This document shows positions 45,398 to 54,443 of a stretch of 64,000 nt of DNA, in pieces. Under the pieces are notes generated by a model that searched no databases, was not told the origin of the DNA, and was given only the letters and a program-made list of their open reading frames with translations. Source of the DNA: Marinobacter vinifirmus (GTDB lineage Bacteria > Pseudomonadota > Gammaproteobacteria > Pseudomonadales > Oleiphilaceae); assembly GCF_002258215.1 (NCBI RefSeq), contig NZ_NEFY01000005.1, positions 221,213 through 285,212 of the forward strand, read 5' to 3'. The translations under genes and the position numbers were made by a program. Numbering within the stretch: position 1 is the stretch's first letter; every line of letters starts with the position of its first letter.

Positions 45398-45855
45398 CCA
45401 AGAAGAATTTACAGGTCCGGATTCTGGACGACCGTATCGGAACCGGGATCCCGTTTCCCTCATACGCAACCGACGGTTCTGCCGGCCTCGACCTCAGGGC
45501 CTGTGTCCAGCAGCCGCTGACGGTGGCGCCCGGGGAAACCCACCTGATCCCCACCGGCCTGTCGATTTATATCGAAGACCCGGCGCTGGCGGCCATGATC
45601 CTGCCTCGCAGTGGCCTGGGCCACAAGCACGGTATTGTGCTGGGTAACCTGGTGGGGCTGATCGATTCGGACTACCAGGGCGAGCTGATGGTGTCCTGCT
45701 GGAACCGGGGGCAGACCCCGTTCACCATTGAAGTGGGCGAGCGCATTGCCCAGCTGGTGCTGGTTCCGGTGGTTCAGGCGGAATTTGAAGTGGTGTCGGA
45801 GTTCCATGCCAGCGAACGGGGTGCCGGCGGATTTGGCTCTACCGGGAGCCACTGA
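45394..45855 (+). CDS. dut: deoxyuridine 5'-triphosphate nucleotidohydrolase
   Basis: 153 residues, trimeric dUTPase with its five motifs: [22 protein letters not shown] (motif 2), [15 protein letters not shown] (motif 3), GERIAQLV (motif 4) and the C-terminal [11 protein letters not shown] (motif 5). It removes dUTP and makes dUMP for thymidylate. Starts inside the coaBC stop (ATGA overlap), as in many proteobacteria. Confidence 0.97.
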   Translation: MTKKNLQVRILDDRIGTGIPFPSYATDGSAGLDLRACVQQPLTVAPGETHLIPTGLSIYIEDPALAAMILPRSGLGHKHGIVLGNLVGLIDSDYQGELMVSCWNRGQTPFTIEVGERIAQLVLVPVVQAEFEVVSEFHASERGAGGFGSTGSH

Positions 45856-45951
45856 CCACACCCTAAAGGCTGAGAGCCGTCAGCACGGCTGCCAGCTATA
45901 CTTCGCAGAGCAAGGCAGCATCGGGACTCAAAAATAACTGCGGGATGCACT

Positions 45952-48585
45952 ATGAAATTCGGTAAAAAGAAGAGCAAAGAGTCCGCCCAGGACCAGACGC
46001 CGGAACAGAGCCCAGTAGAGCAAAGTAGCAAGTCACAGGAGCCGGTGGCCAAAAGGGAGCGTCGCCTGGGGTCGGTTGCGTTGCAGCAAGCACTGGCAGT
46101 GTTACTGGCGGGTGTAGTCGCTGTGCTCGCCGTGTATTTCCTGTCGGTGATGCCGGCTGCGGAAAAGCGCCATGAAGCATCGCGTCAGGTGGAAGCCGAC
46201 AGCGCCCAGCAGCGCCTGAACCGGTATTTTACCGCCCAGCAGGAACAGGTTCAGGCCATCGCCAACCAGCCCCATGTACTCCGGGGTCTGGCTGGAGACA
46301 TTAGTGCCGAGGTGTTGGCCGGTCAGCTCCAAAATGCCTTGCCCGGTGCCAGCGCGGTGTTTGTTTTCCTCCATGGTGATATCCCGCGGGCTGGCGATAA
46401 CGGCTCCTTGCTGGGGTTTGCCGGTGCTGAGCTGGCCCGGCGGGCCGAAAAAGGTTTGCCGCTTCAGCCAGACGCCTTCCCCCGGGATGGTGTCTGGTAT
46501 ATCCAGTTTGCTGCGCCGGTCCGGAATCCGGTGAGCAATGCGGTCGTCGGAACCGTACTGGCTGTCTTTGATGCTGACATTCTGCAACCGATGCTGACGG
46601 TCTCCAATGGCCGGCTGGGCGGTCAGCTGGCCTTGGTCCAGACCATTTCCGGCAGTTCCGGCACCGTCGCCAGCGCCGGTAACGGAAACGGGCCCTCAGA
46701 AACCCGTACATTGACCAACCCGGACTGGTCCGTGGTGTACCAGGCAGCCTCGGCGCCGGAACCGGTGGTCAGCCCCATGGCACTGGCACTGCTGATCGGT
46801 ATTCCGGCCCTGCTGGCAGCGCTGCTGGTGTGGATGCTGCTGGCGGCAGCCCAGCGCAGTATCCGTGAAGATATGTCTGCGCTGATCCAGTGGGCCCATA
46901 AGGCCTTTGTCGGTGAACGGCTGCGCCTGCCGGCGTTGCATTGGGATACGGTGGCCTCAGCCGGCGAAGTGCTGCACCGGTTGTCGCTGGCGGTAGACAG
47001 CCGGGTAAACAAGGCCGGCGAGAATGGCAACGGCAAGCCCGCCCGGGCCAGTGCACTTGCCTCCGATAGCGCCGCTCCCATGTTCCAGGACGACATTCCC
47101 GATGTGGATATGATGGATGGCGATGAAGACGTCCTGGGCTTCGGCGATGCCCCGATGTTCGACGACGAACTGTTTGACGAGGACGAACCGGTTCTGGCTG
47201 AGACCTCGCAGGTGGATGTGCGGCCGGAAATTTTCCGGGCCTATGATATCCGCGGCATTGTTGGCGATAACCTGACCGAGGACGTTGTCGAGGTTATTGG
47301 CCGGGCCATCGGCTCTGAGGCGACCGACCGGGGCGTTACGTCTTTGTGTATCGGTTACGACGGCCGGCATTCCAGCCCGGGCCTGGCCGATGCGCTGGCA
47401 CGGGGTGTGCTCTCCACCGGTTGTAACGTGATCGAGGTGGGCGCAGTGCCCACGCCGGTGCTGTACTTTGCCGCCCACCACCTGGAAACCGGCTCTGGTG
47501 TGATGGTGACCGGCAGCCACAATCCGGCCAACTACAACGGCCTGAAGATTATGCTGGGGGGCGAAACCCTGTCCGGCGATGCTATCCAGAAGCTGTATGA
47601 CCGCATCCAGAATGCCGACTTCAGTGCCGGCCAGGGTGAGTTGTCCCGGGAAGACGTGCGCCGGGCCTACCTGGACCGGATCATCGGTGATATTGCCGTG
47701 GCCGCACCCCTCAAGGTGGTTGTGGATGCCGGCAATGGAATTGCCGGCGAGCTTGGCCCCATGTTGCTGGAAGAACTGGGTTGCGAAGTGACACCGCTGC
47801 ATTGTGACGTTGACGGTGACTTCCCCAACCACCATCCGGATCCGGGCAAGCCCGAGAACCTGCAGGACCTGATCGCGAAGGTGCAGGAGACCGGCGCGGA
47901 TATCGGCCTGGCCTTTGACGGCGATGGCGACCGGCTTGGCGTGGTGACCAACAGTGGCAAGATTATCTGGCCCGATCGCCTGCTGATGCTGTTCGCCCGG
48001 GATGTGGTGTCCCGCAATCCGGGTGCCGATGTGCTGTATGACGTCAAATGCAGCCGTCGCCTGGCTGGGGTGATTTCCGAAGCCGGTGGCCGGCCCATTA
48101 TGTGGAAGAGCGGCCACTCCCTGATGAAAGCCAAGATGCAGGAAACCGGTGCCTTGCTGGCGGGCGAACTGAGCGGGCACATCTTCTTTGCCGAGCGCTG
48201 GTACGGCTTTGATGACGGCCTGTATACCGCCGCCCGCTTGCTGGAAATCCTGGGGATTGAAGATCGTCACAGCGATGAGGTGTTCGAGGACTTCCCGGAG
48301 GACATCAGCACCCCTGAGCTGAATGTACAGGTTACCGAGAGCGACAAGTTTGCCATTATCGAACGCCTGGAGCAGCAGGCTGATTTCGGCGACGGCAACG
48401 TCAGTACCATTGACGGCCTGCGGGTAGACTACACCGATGGCTGGGGCCTGTGCCGGGCATCCAACACCACGCCGGTGCTGGTGCTGAGGTTCGAGGCCGA
48501 AAACGAAGACGCCCTGGAGCGGATCAAGTCCGTGTTCCGGGAACAATTGCAGAAGGCGGCACCGGACCTGGTGGCCGAATTCTGA
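45952..48585 (+). CDS. algC: membrane-anchored phosphomannomutase/phosphoglucomutase AlgC
   Basis: 877 residues, nearly twice a free phosphohexomutase (about 460). The N-terminal 400 residues hold a hydrophobic helix (about 45-65), an extracytoplasmic-like domain, a second helix (about 280-305) and an acidic linker (DIPDVDMMDGDEDVL...). The C-terminal enzyme half has the phosphoserine motif TGSHNPANYNG (Ser about 522), the metal loop DGDGDR (about 656-661) and GELSGH. It makes mannose-1-P and glucose-1-P for LPS and exopolysaccharide. As I recall P. aeruginosa AlgC (868 residues) has the same fused form. Between dut and argB as in pseudomonads. Confidence 0.93.
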   Translation: MKFGKKKSKESAQDQTPEQSPVEQSSKSQEPVAKRERRLGSVALQQALAVLLAGVVAVLAVYFLSVMPAAEKRHEASRQVEADSAQQRLNRYFTAQQEQVQAIANQPHVLRGLAGDISAEVLAGQLQNALPGASAVFVFLHGDIPRAGDNGSLLGFAGAELARRAEKGLPLQPDAFPRDGVWYIQFAAPVRNPVSNAVVGTVLAVFDADILQPMLTVSNGRLGGQLALVQTISGSSGTVASAGNGNGPSETRTLTNPDWSVVYQAASAPEPVVSPMALALLIGIPALLAALLVWMLLAAAQRSIREDMSALIQWAHKAFVGERLRLPALHWDTVASAGEVLHRLSLAVDSRVNKAGENGNGKPARASALASDSAAPMFQDDIPDVDMMDGDEDVLGFGDAPMFDDELFDEDEPVLAETSQVDVRPEIFRAYDIRGIVGDNLTEDVVEVIGRAIGSEATDRGVTSLCIGYDGRHSSPGLADALARGVLSTGCNVIEVGAVPTPVLYFAAHHLETGSGVMVTGSHNPANYNGLKIMLGGETLSGDAIQKLYDRIQNADFSAGQGELSREDVRRAYLDRIIGDIAVAAPLKVVVDAGNGIAGELGPMLLEELGCEVTPLHCDVDGDFPNHHPDPGKPENLQDLIAKVQETGADIGLAFDGDGDRLGVVTNSGKIIWPDRLLMLFARDVVSRNPGADVLYDVKCSRRLAGVISEAGGRPIMWKSGHSLMKAKMQETGALLAGELSGHIFFAERWYGFDDGLYTAARLLEILGIEDRHSDEVFEDFPEDISTPELNVQVTESDKFAIIERLEQQADFGDGNVSTIDGLRVDYTDGWGLCRASNTTPVLVLRFEAENEDALERIKSVFREQLQKAAPDLVAEF

Positions 48586-48615
48586 TTCAAACCATTCTCT
48601 GACAGTAAGGATTAA

Positions 48616-49521
<906 letters not shown>

Positions 49522-49547
49522 AGCCGATAACCGGGAGTAACCGTGGC

Positions 49548-50792
49548 ATGAAGCGCCTGCTGTCCTTTCTGATCATCCTGGCCCTGGTGGTGTTTGTCGG
49601 CTTCAAGGCCGGTGCCTGGTGGCTGGCGGATCAGCGGCTGGCGGAGGCGCGCACGGCACTCTCGGAGATCGGTGTATTGCAGCGAGGCAACATCAGCTCG
49701 GCACTGGATGGCCGGTTACTGCTGAAACAAGCGGGCTGGCAGGACTTCCGGCTGACCCAGCCACTGGAGCTGGGCCTGGTGGAGCTGGACACCGGCTCAC
49801 CGGTGAGCCTGCTGACGGCACTGATGTACCCGGAGCCGCTGCCATCTGACTGGCAGCTGAAGGTAGAGCAGGCCAGCATGGTTCTGGAACCGGTGATGTT
49901 CCGCAACTGGGTAACCGCCGGCGCTGAAGCCGAGGATGCACCGGCACCGCTGGTTGTGCTGTCCTGTGCGCCGGATCCGCGCCAGCAGTTGGGCAGCGGC
50001 GACCTGACCCGCATGGGTATCGACGCCATCCGCGGTGACCTGTTGCTGATTCAGGACAGCGAAGGCCTGCACGCGGAACTGAATACGGTGGATACCGGCA
50101 GCCTGGAAGTGCACTGGCCCGGTGCTCGCTTACAACTGCTGGATTCGGAGCTGACCCTGGCCGGTGCACAGGATAATGCCAGCGTTACCTTGCGGGATGG
50201 TGGCCTGATGCGCCGTTTGTCAGCCTACTGTGGCCGGGAAACAGGGCTCACGGTGAACGAATGGGCAGGCAAGGCGGCAACTGCACTGGATGCCGGGCTT
50301 CGGGCCCGGGGATACCAGGCCAGTGACCAACTCGTTGCACTGTATCGTCAGTGGCTGACTGAAGGCGGCGAGCTGGTATTCCCGGTTGCGGCCACCACCG
50401 GTACACCGGATATCCCGGTTCGCACCGAAGACAACCCGGAGGCCACCTGGCCGGTGACCTACAATGGCGCCACGGTTCCGGATGTCTACCTGACCACCAT
50501 TGAAGTGGTTGAGCCGCCTCTGCCGGCTGAAGCCATGGAGCCGGTGGCTGTCCAGGAAGAGCCGGGCAAGCAGGGGTGGTATGAAGAAGATTCCGAAAAC
50601 GCTGCGGGCTGGATCGGCCGGCAGGTTCGTATAACTCTGTCGAACGGTAACCAGGTGGAAGGCCGGCTCGACATTGTCCGGGAAAGGGAAATGGACATCA
50701 CCCGTTCGGTGGGCGGCGGCGAAGTATCCTATCCGATACTGATTCGCGCCATCAGCCAATTCGAAGTCTGGCGGCGCGGCCGGGCAGACTGA
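49548..50792 (+). CDS. hypothetical single-pass membrane protein between argB and argE
   Basis: 414 residues. The N-terminal helix RLLSFLIILALVVFVGFKAGAWW is a signal anchor; the remainder is predicted periplasmic or extracytoplasmic. Beta-rich segments resemble AsmA/DUF945-type protein families in style (short repeated hydrophobic strands), but I cannot assign one. A distinct C-terminal domain (about 355-414, GWIGRQVRITLSNGNQVEGRLDIV) looks like a small SH3-/LSM-like barrel. The ATG is 26 bp after argB, and argE starts 23 bp after its stop, so it is part of the arg transcription unit. Role in arginine metabolism is not evident. Confidence 0.7.
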   Translation: MKRLLSFLIILALVVFVGFKAGAWWLADQRLAEARTALSEIGVLQRGNISSALDGRLLLKQAGWQDFRLTQPLELGLVELDTGSPVSLLTALMYPEPLPSDWQLKVEQASMVLEPVMFRNWVTAGAEAEDAPAPLVVLSCAPDPRQQLGSGDLTRMGIDAIRGDLLLIQDSEGLHAELNTVDTGSLEVHWPGARLQLLDSELTLAGAQDNASVTLRDGGLMRRLSAYCGRETGLTVNEWAGKAATALDAGLRARGYQASDQLVALYRQWLTEGGELVFPVAATTGTPDIPVRTEDNPEATWPVTYNGATVPDVYLTTIEVVEPPLPAEAMEPVAVQEEPGKQGWYEEDSENAAGWIGRQVRITLSNGNQVEGRLDIVREREMDITRSVGGGEVSYPILIRAISQFEVWRRGRAD

Positions 50793-50815
50793 CGCCAACA
50801 AGCCGGGAGGCGAGG

Positions 50816-51985
50816 ATGGTGCACACAGACAGTAAAGCCAGCGTGCCGGGCATCCGGGAGATGCTGGCCCGATTGATTTCCCAGCCATCGATCAGCAGTG
50901 CGTCGCCGGACTGGGACCACAGCAACGAGGCGGTGGTTCGCACCCTGGCGGAATGGCTGGAAGCGCTGGGCTTTGCCATCGAGATCCTGGATGTGCCGGG
51001 CATGCCCGGAAAATATAACCTGGTGGCTACCCTGGGCAGCGGCCCCGGCGGCCTGGTGCTGTCCGGCCACACAGATACCGTGCCCTTTGACGACAAACGC
51101 TGGCACAGCGATCCCTTCACCCTGACCGAAAAAGACGATCGCTGGTATGGCCTGGGTACCTGCGATATGAAAGGGTTTTTCCCGCTCGCCATCGAGGCGG
51201 CGAAAGCCTTTATCGACCAGCCCCTGAAGCAGCCCCTGATTATCCTTGCCACCGCTGACGAAGAAAGCTCCATGAACGGGGCCCGGGCGTTGGCCGAGGC
51301 GGGCAAGCCCAGGGCCCGCTATGCCGTGATTGGCGAGCCCACCAGCCTGCGCCCGGTGCGTATGCACAAAGGCATCATGATGGAGCGGTTGACCTTCGAG
51401 GGGCAGTCCGGCCATTCCTCGAACCCGGATTTAGGCCGCAATGCCCTGGAGGGTATGCACGAGGCCATGACCGAACTGCTGGCCCTGCGCGGCCAGTGGC
51501 AGGAGAAGTACCGAAACCCGGCTTTCAAGGTGCAGGTGCCCACCCTTAACCTTGGCTGTATCCACGGTGGCGACAACCCGAACCGTATCTGTGCCCGCTG
51601 CGAGCTGCACTTTGACCTGCGGCCATTACCGGGCATGGACATGGATAACCTGCGCCAGGCTATCCTGAACCGCATCCAGCCGCTGGCGGAGCGGCGCCAG
51701 CTGGCCCTCAGTTTCGAGCCGTTGTTCGATGGTGTGCCACCGTTCGAGACGCCGGCCGATGCGGCACTGGTGCAGGCCTGCGAAAAGCTCACCGGGCACA
51801 CCGCCCATGCTGTCGCCTTCGCCACCGAAGCGCCCTGGCTGCAGAAGCTGGGCCTGGAAACCCTGGTGATGGGCCCCGGCTCCATTGACCAGGCGCACCA
51901 ACCAGACGAGTACCTGGAACTGTCGCAATTACAGCCCACGGTGGATATTCTTCGGGGCTTGATCAGGCAGTTCTGTATCGGATGA
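50816..51985 (+). CDS. argE: acetylornithine deacetylase
   Basis: 389-residue M20-family zinc hydrolase. The metal site shows LSGHTDTVPFDD, GTCDMKGFFPLAI and the catalytic Glu pair in ATADEESSMNGARAL; the dimerisation domain follows and the C-terminal His lies in GPGSIDQAHQPDEYLEL. It releases ornithine from N-acetylornithine. GGGAGG is 5 nt before the ATG. The stop overlaps the argA start by 4 bp (ATGA). With argA, argB nearby, most of the linear pathway is covered. Confidence 0.95.
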   Translation: MVHTDSKASVPGIREMLARLISQPSISSASPDWDHSNEAVVRTLAEWLEALGFAIEILDVPGMPGKYNLVATLGSGPGGLVLSGHTDTVPFDDKRWHSDPFTLTEKDDRWYGLGTCDMKGFFPLAIEAAKAFIDQPLKQPLIILATADEESSMNGARALAEAGKPRARYAVIGEPTSLRPVRMHKGIMMERLTFEGQSGHSSNPDLGRNALEGMHEAMTELLALRGQWQEKYRNPAFKVQVPTLNLGCIHGGDNPNRICARCELHFDLRPLPGMDMDNLRQAILNRIQPLAERRQLALSFEPLFDGVPPFETPADAALVQACEKLTGHTAHAVAFATEAPWLQKLGLETLVMGPGSIDQAHQPDEYLELSQLQPTVDILRGLIRQFCIG

Positions 51986-53307
51986 ACAGGGAGACCGGTT
52001 TGAAATCAAACGAATGGCTGCACGGGTTCCGGCATTCATCGCCGTACATCAACGCCCATCGCGGGCGCACGGTGGTGCTGACCATGCCCGGCGATGCCAT
52101 AGAACACCGCAATTTTATTAATATCATCCACGACATCGCCCTGCTCAGCAGCCTGGGTGTGCGACTGGTGGTGGCCTTTGGTGGTCGCCCGCAGATCCAG
52201 TCGCGGCTGGATGATGCCGGCCTGGAATCCACCTTCTCCCGCGGGCTTCGGGTCACTCCCGACGACCACCTGCCGCTGGTGATGGAAGCCATTGGCGGCT
52301 TGCGCGCCTACGTTGAAAGCCAGTTGTCCATGGGGCTGGTGAACTCGCCCATGCACAACGCCCGGATCCGTGTCAGCAGCGGCAATTATCTGACTGCCAA
52401 GCCGGTCGGGGTGCTGGATGGTATTGATTACGGCTACACCGGCCGGGTGCGCCGGGTCGACAGCCGGGGTATCGAGCAGTTGCTGGAACTGGGCCACATA
52501 GTGTTGCTGCCACCCATGGGCTATTCACCCACCGGCGACGCCTTCAACCTGTCCTACGAGGATGTTGGCAGCCAGGTGGCGGCCGCGCTGCAGGCGGAAA
52601 AGCTGATTGTCTTTATTGATGATGAAGGCCTGCTGGATGAGGACGGCTCGCTGATCCGTGAGTTGTCTGCGCGCCAGGCTTCCGAGCGGCTGAACGACAA
52701 TACCGTGACCGGCCACGATGCCGCGCTGCTGAAAGCTGCCTGTGATGCCTGTGTTAAAGGGGTGCGCCGGGCCCACATTATCAGCTACGCCGAAGACGGC
52801 GCCTTGCTGGAAGAACTGTTCACCCGGGACGGCTCCGGCACCCTGGTGAGCGGTGACAACTACGAGCAGATTCGCCAGGCCCGGGTGGAAGACATCGGCG
52901 GGATACTAGAGCTGATCCAGCCACTGGAAGAGCAGGGCGTACTGGTGCGCCGCTCCCGGGAAATGCTGGAAACCGAAATCGACCGGTTTGTGGTGGCAGA
53001 ACGGGACGGCACCATTGTGGGTTGCGCCGCTTTGTATAACTACCCGGATGAAGGCGCAGGCGAGCTTTCATGCTTCGCCGTTGACCCGTCCTATCGACGG
53101 GCAGGCCGGGGTGACGACATCCTGGCCATGGTGGAAAAATTGGCCCGCAGCCAGGGCATCCGCAAACTGTTTGTGCTCACCACCCAGACCGAACACTGGT
53201 TCCGGGAGCGGGGCTTCGAGCCGACGGCTGTGCAGAACCTGCCGGGGCCCAAGCTGGCGGCCTACAACACCCAGCGCAACTCAAAGGTGTTCGTCAAACC
53301 GATGTGA
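51982..53307 (+). CDS. argA: amino-acid N-acetyltransferase (N-acetylglutamate synthase)
   Basis: 441 residues. An N-terminal amino-acid-kinase-like regulatory domain (about 1-290, with VVAFGGRPQIQSRL) and a C-terminal GNAT acetyltransferase domain (about 295-440, with FAVDPSYRRAGRGDDIL as the acetyl-CoA loop). It makes N-acetylglutamate, first step of arginine synthesis, and the kinase-like domain mediates arginine feedback. It overlaps argE by 4 bp and converges on the lipoprotein gene with a 27-bp overlap. Confidence 0.95.
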   Translation: MNRETGLKSNEWLHGFRHSSPYINAHRGRTVVLTMPGDAIEHRNFINIIHDIALLSSLGVRLVVAFGGRPQIQSRLDDAGLESTFSRGLRVTPDDHLPLVMEAIGGLRAYVESQLSMGLVNSPMHNARIRVSSGNYLTAKPVGVLDGIDYGYTGRVRRVDSRGIEQLLELGHIVLLPPMGYSPTGDAFNLSYEDVGSQVAAALQAEKLIVFIDDEGLLDEDGSLIRELSARQASERLNDNTVTGHDAALLKAACDACVKGVRRAHIISYAEDGALLEELFTRDGSGTLVSGDNYEQIRQARVEDIGGILELIQPLEEQGVLVRRSREMLETEIDRFVVAERDGTIVGCAALYNYPDEGAGELSCFAVDPSYRRAGRGDDILAMVEKLARSQGIRKLFVLTTQTEHWFRERGFEPTAVQNLPGPKLAAYNTQRNSKVFVKPM

Positions 53308-54351
53308 CAACTCCGCCAGCCGGGCCCTGCGTTTCGGTTCCGGCTGGCCGGACAGCTGTTCCACCTGCCGGTAGAATGCCGCGAAGTTGTAGTCCAGCTC
53401 CCGTAACAGTTGCCGGAATGCCGGCACATGCTGGTTGTACTGTCGGAACAACGTCAGGTTGGCGTTGTTCAGCTGCACCGGCGGCGCCCCGAAAGGGCCG
53501 GGCTCCGGGTAGTCATCGGCCAGCCGGGCGTAGGCTTGCGCCAGTTGCTCCAGGTGTCCTGCCTTGTGTTCACGCAGTTGTTCCGGTGTCAGCCTGTCCT
53601 GCCGGTTGTACAGCTGCTCCAGCTCTGCCGTAGTGGCCTCAACCAGGGCCAGGGTTTGGTTTCGGTGTTCCTGCCGCAGCAAGGCCAGGTCAAAATCTTC
53701 CGCACTGTTCTGCTGCTCCAGCCACAGGCGCAGCCCTTCCAGTTCCACGGCGGTCGCAAAGCTCTCGTTGAAGGCGGTATCTTCGGCCATGTAGACCACC
53801 TGGTGGGCCAGTTCGTGGAACATCAGCGCTACCATTCGGTCATCCGACAGGCGAGTAAAGCCGGTGTGCAGCGGGTCATCAAACCAGCCCAGTGTTGAGT
53901 AGGCCGTCACCCCGCCAATAAAGGTGTCGTAGCCCTGCTGGCGGAACCGGGCCTCTTCCTTGCGTGCCTGTTCGAGTTTGAAGTAGCCTCGGTAAGCCTG
54001 GCAGCCGAGCACCGGATAGCACCAGCGGTGGGGTTCCAGGGAGAACTCGGGCACCGCCACCAGGTTGACCACCACCCAGGGCCTGTCCAGTTCCACGAAC
54101 CCGGTAAACGCATCGCCCACGGGCAGGTCGAGCCGGTTGCGGGCGAAGCGGCGGGCAGCTTCGGCAAGCTCGAGTTTCTGCCGCAATTCCGGTGGTGTAT
54201 CCGGCTGCTTTTGCAGGCGCTCTACCGGCTCGCCCCGCATCATCAGCGACAGGTGGCCGCCGATGGCCTGGCTGTAGTAGTCGAAAGTCGAACACCCGGA
54301 TACACCAGCCAGAAGTAGTAAAAGAAGATTGATCTGAATAAGCTGTTTCAT
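53281..54351 (-). CDS. predicted zinc-dependent lipoprotein aminopeptidase
   Basis: 356 residues. A signal peptide with lipobox (LLAGVSGC, Cys20) anchors it in the outer or inner membrane. The metal motif HELAH (His179-Glu180-His183) lies in a conserved stretch MVALMFHELAHQVVYMAEDTAFNESFATAVE, with the later Glu probably a third ligand. This is the predicted aminopeptidase family (DUF2265). Substrate unknown. It overlaps the argA 3' end by 27 bp and is divergent from the large PilZ-GGDEF-EAL gene. Confidence 0.82.
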   Translation of the reverse strand: MKQLIQINLLLLLLAGVSGCSTFDYYSQAIGGHLSLMMRGEPVERLQKQPDTPPELRQKLELAEAARRFARNRLDLPVGDAFTGFVELDRPWVVVNLVAVPEFSLEPHRWCYPVLGCQAYRGYFKLEQARKEEARFRQQGYDTFIGGVTAYSTLGWFDDPLHTGFTRLSDDRMVALMFHELAHQVVYMAEDTAFNESFATAVELEGLRLWLEQQNSAEDFDLALLRQEHRNQTLALVEATTAELEQLYNRQDRLTPEQLREHKAGHLEQLAQAYARLADDYPEPGPFGAPPVQLNNANLTLFRQYNQHVPAFRQLLRELDYNFAAFYRQVEQLSGQPEPKRRARLAELSHRFDEHL

Positions 54352-54443
54352 GACATGGAATGTTATGATGAAACACTCGCACGGTCACTGAGCAAATGCA
54401 TTGCCAGCCATCGCCGTCGAACCGGTAACCGGCCAGGATGTCC

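Noticed and set aside
45856..45951. Small inverted repeat between dut and algC (AGCCGT / ACGGCT) as a terminator
   Set aside because: Only 6 bp, no T-run, and conserved gene order suggests read-through.
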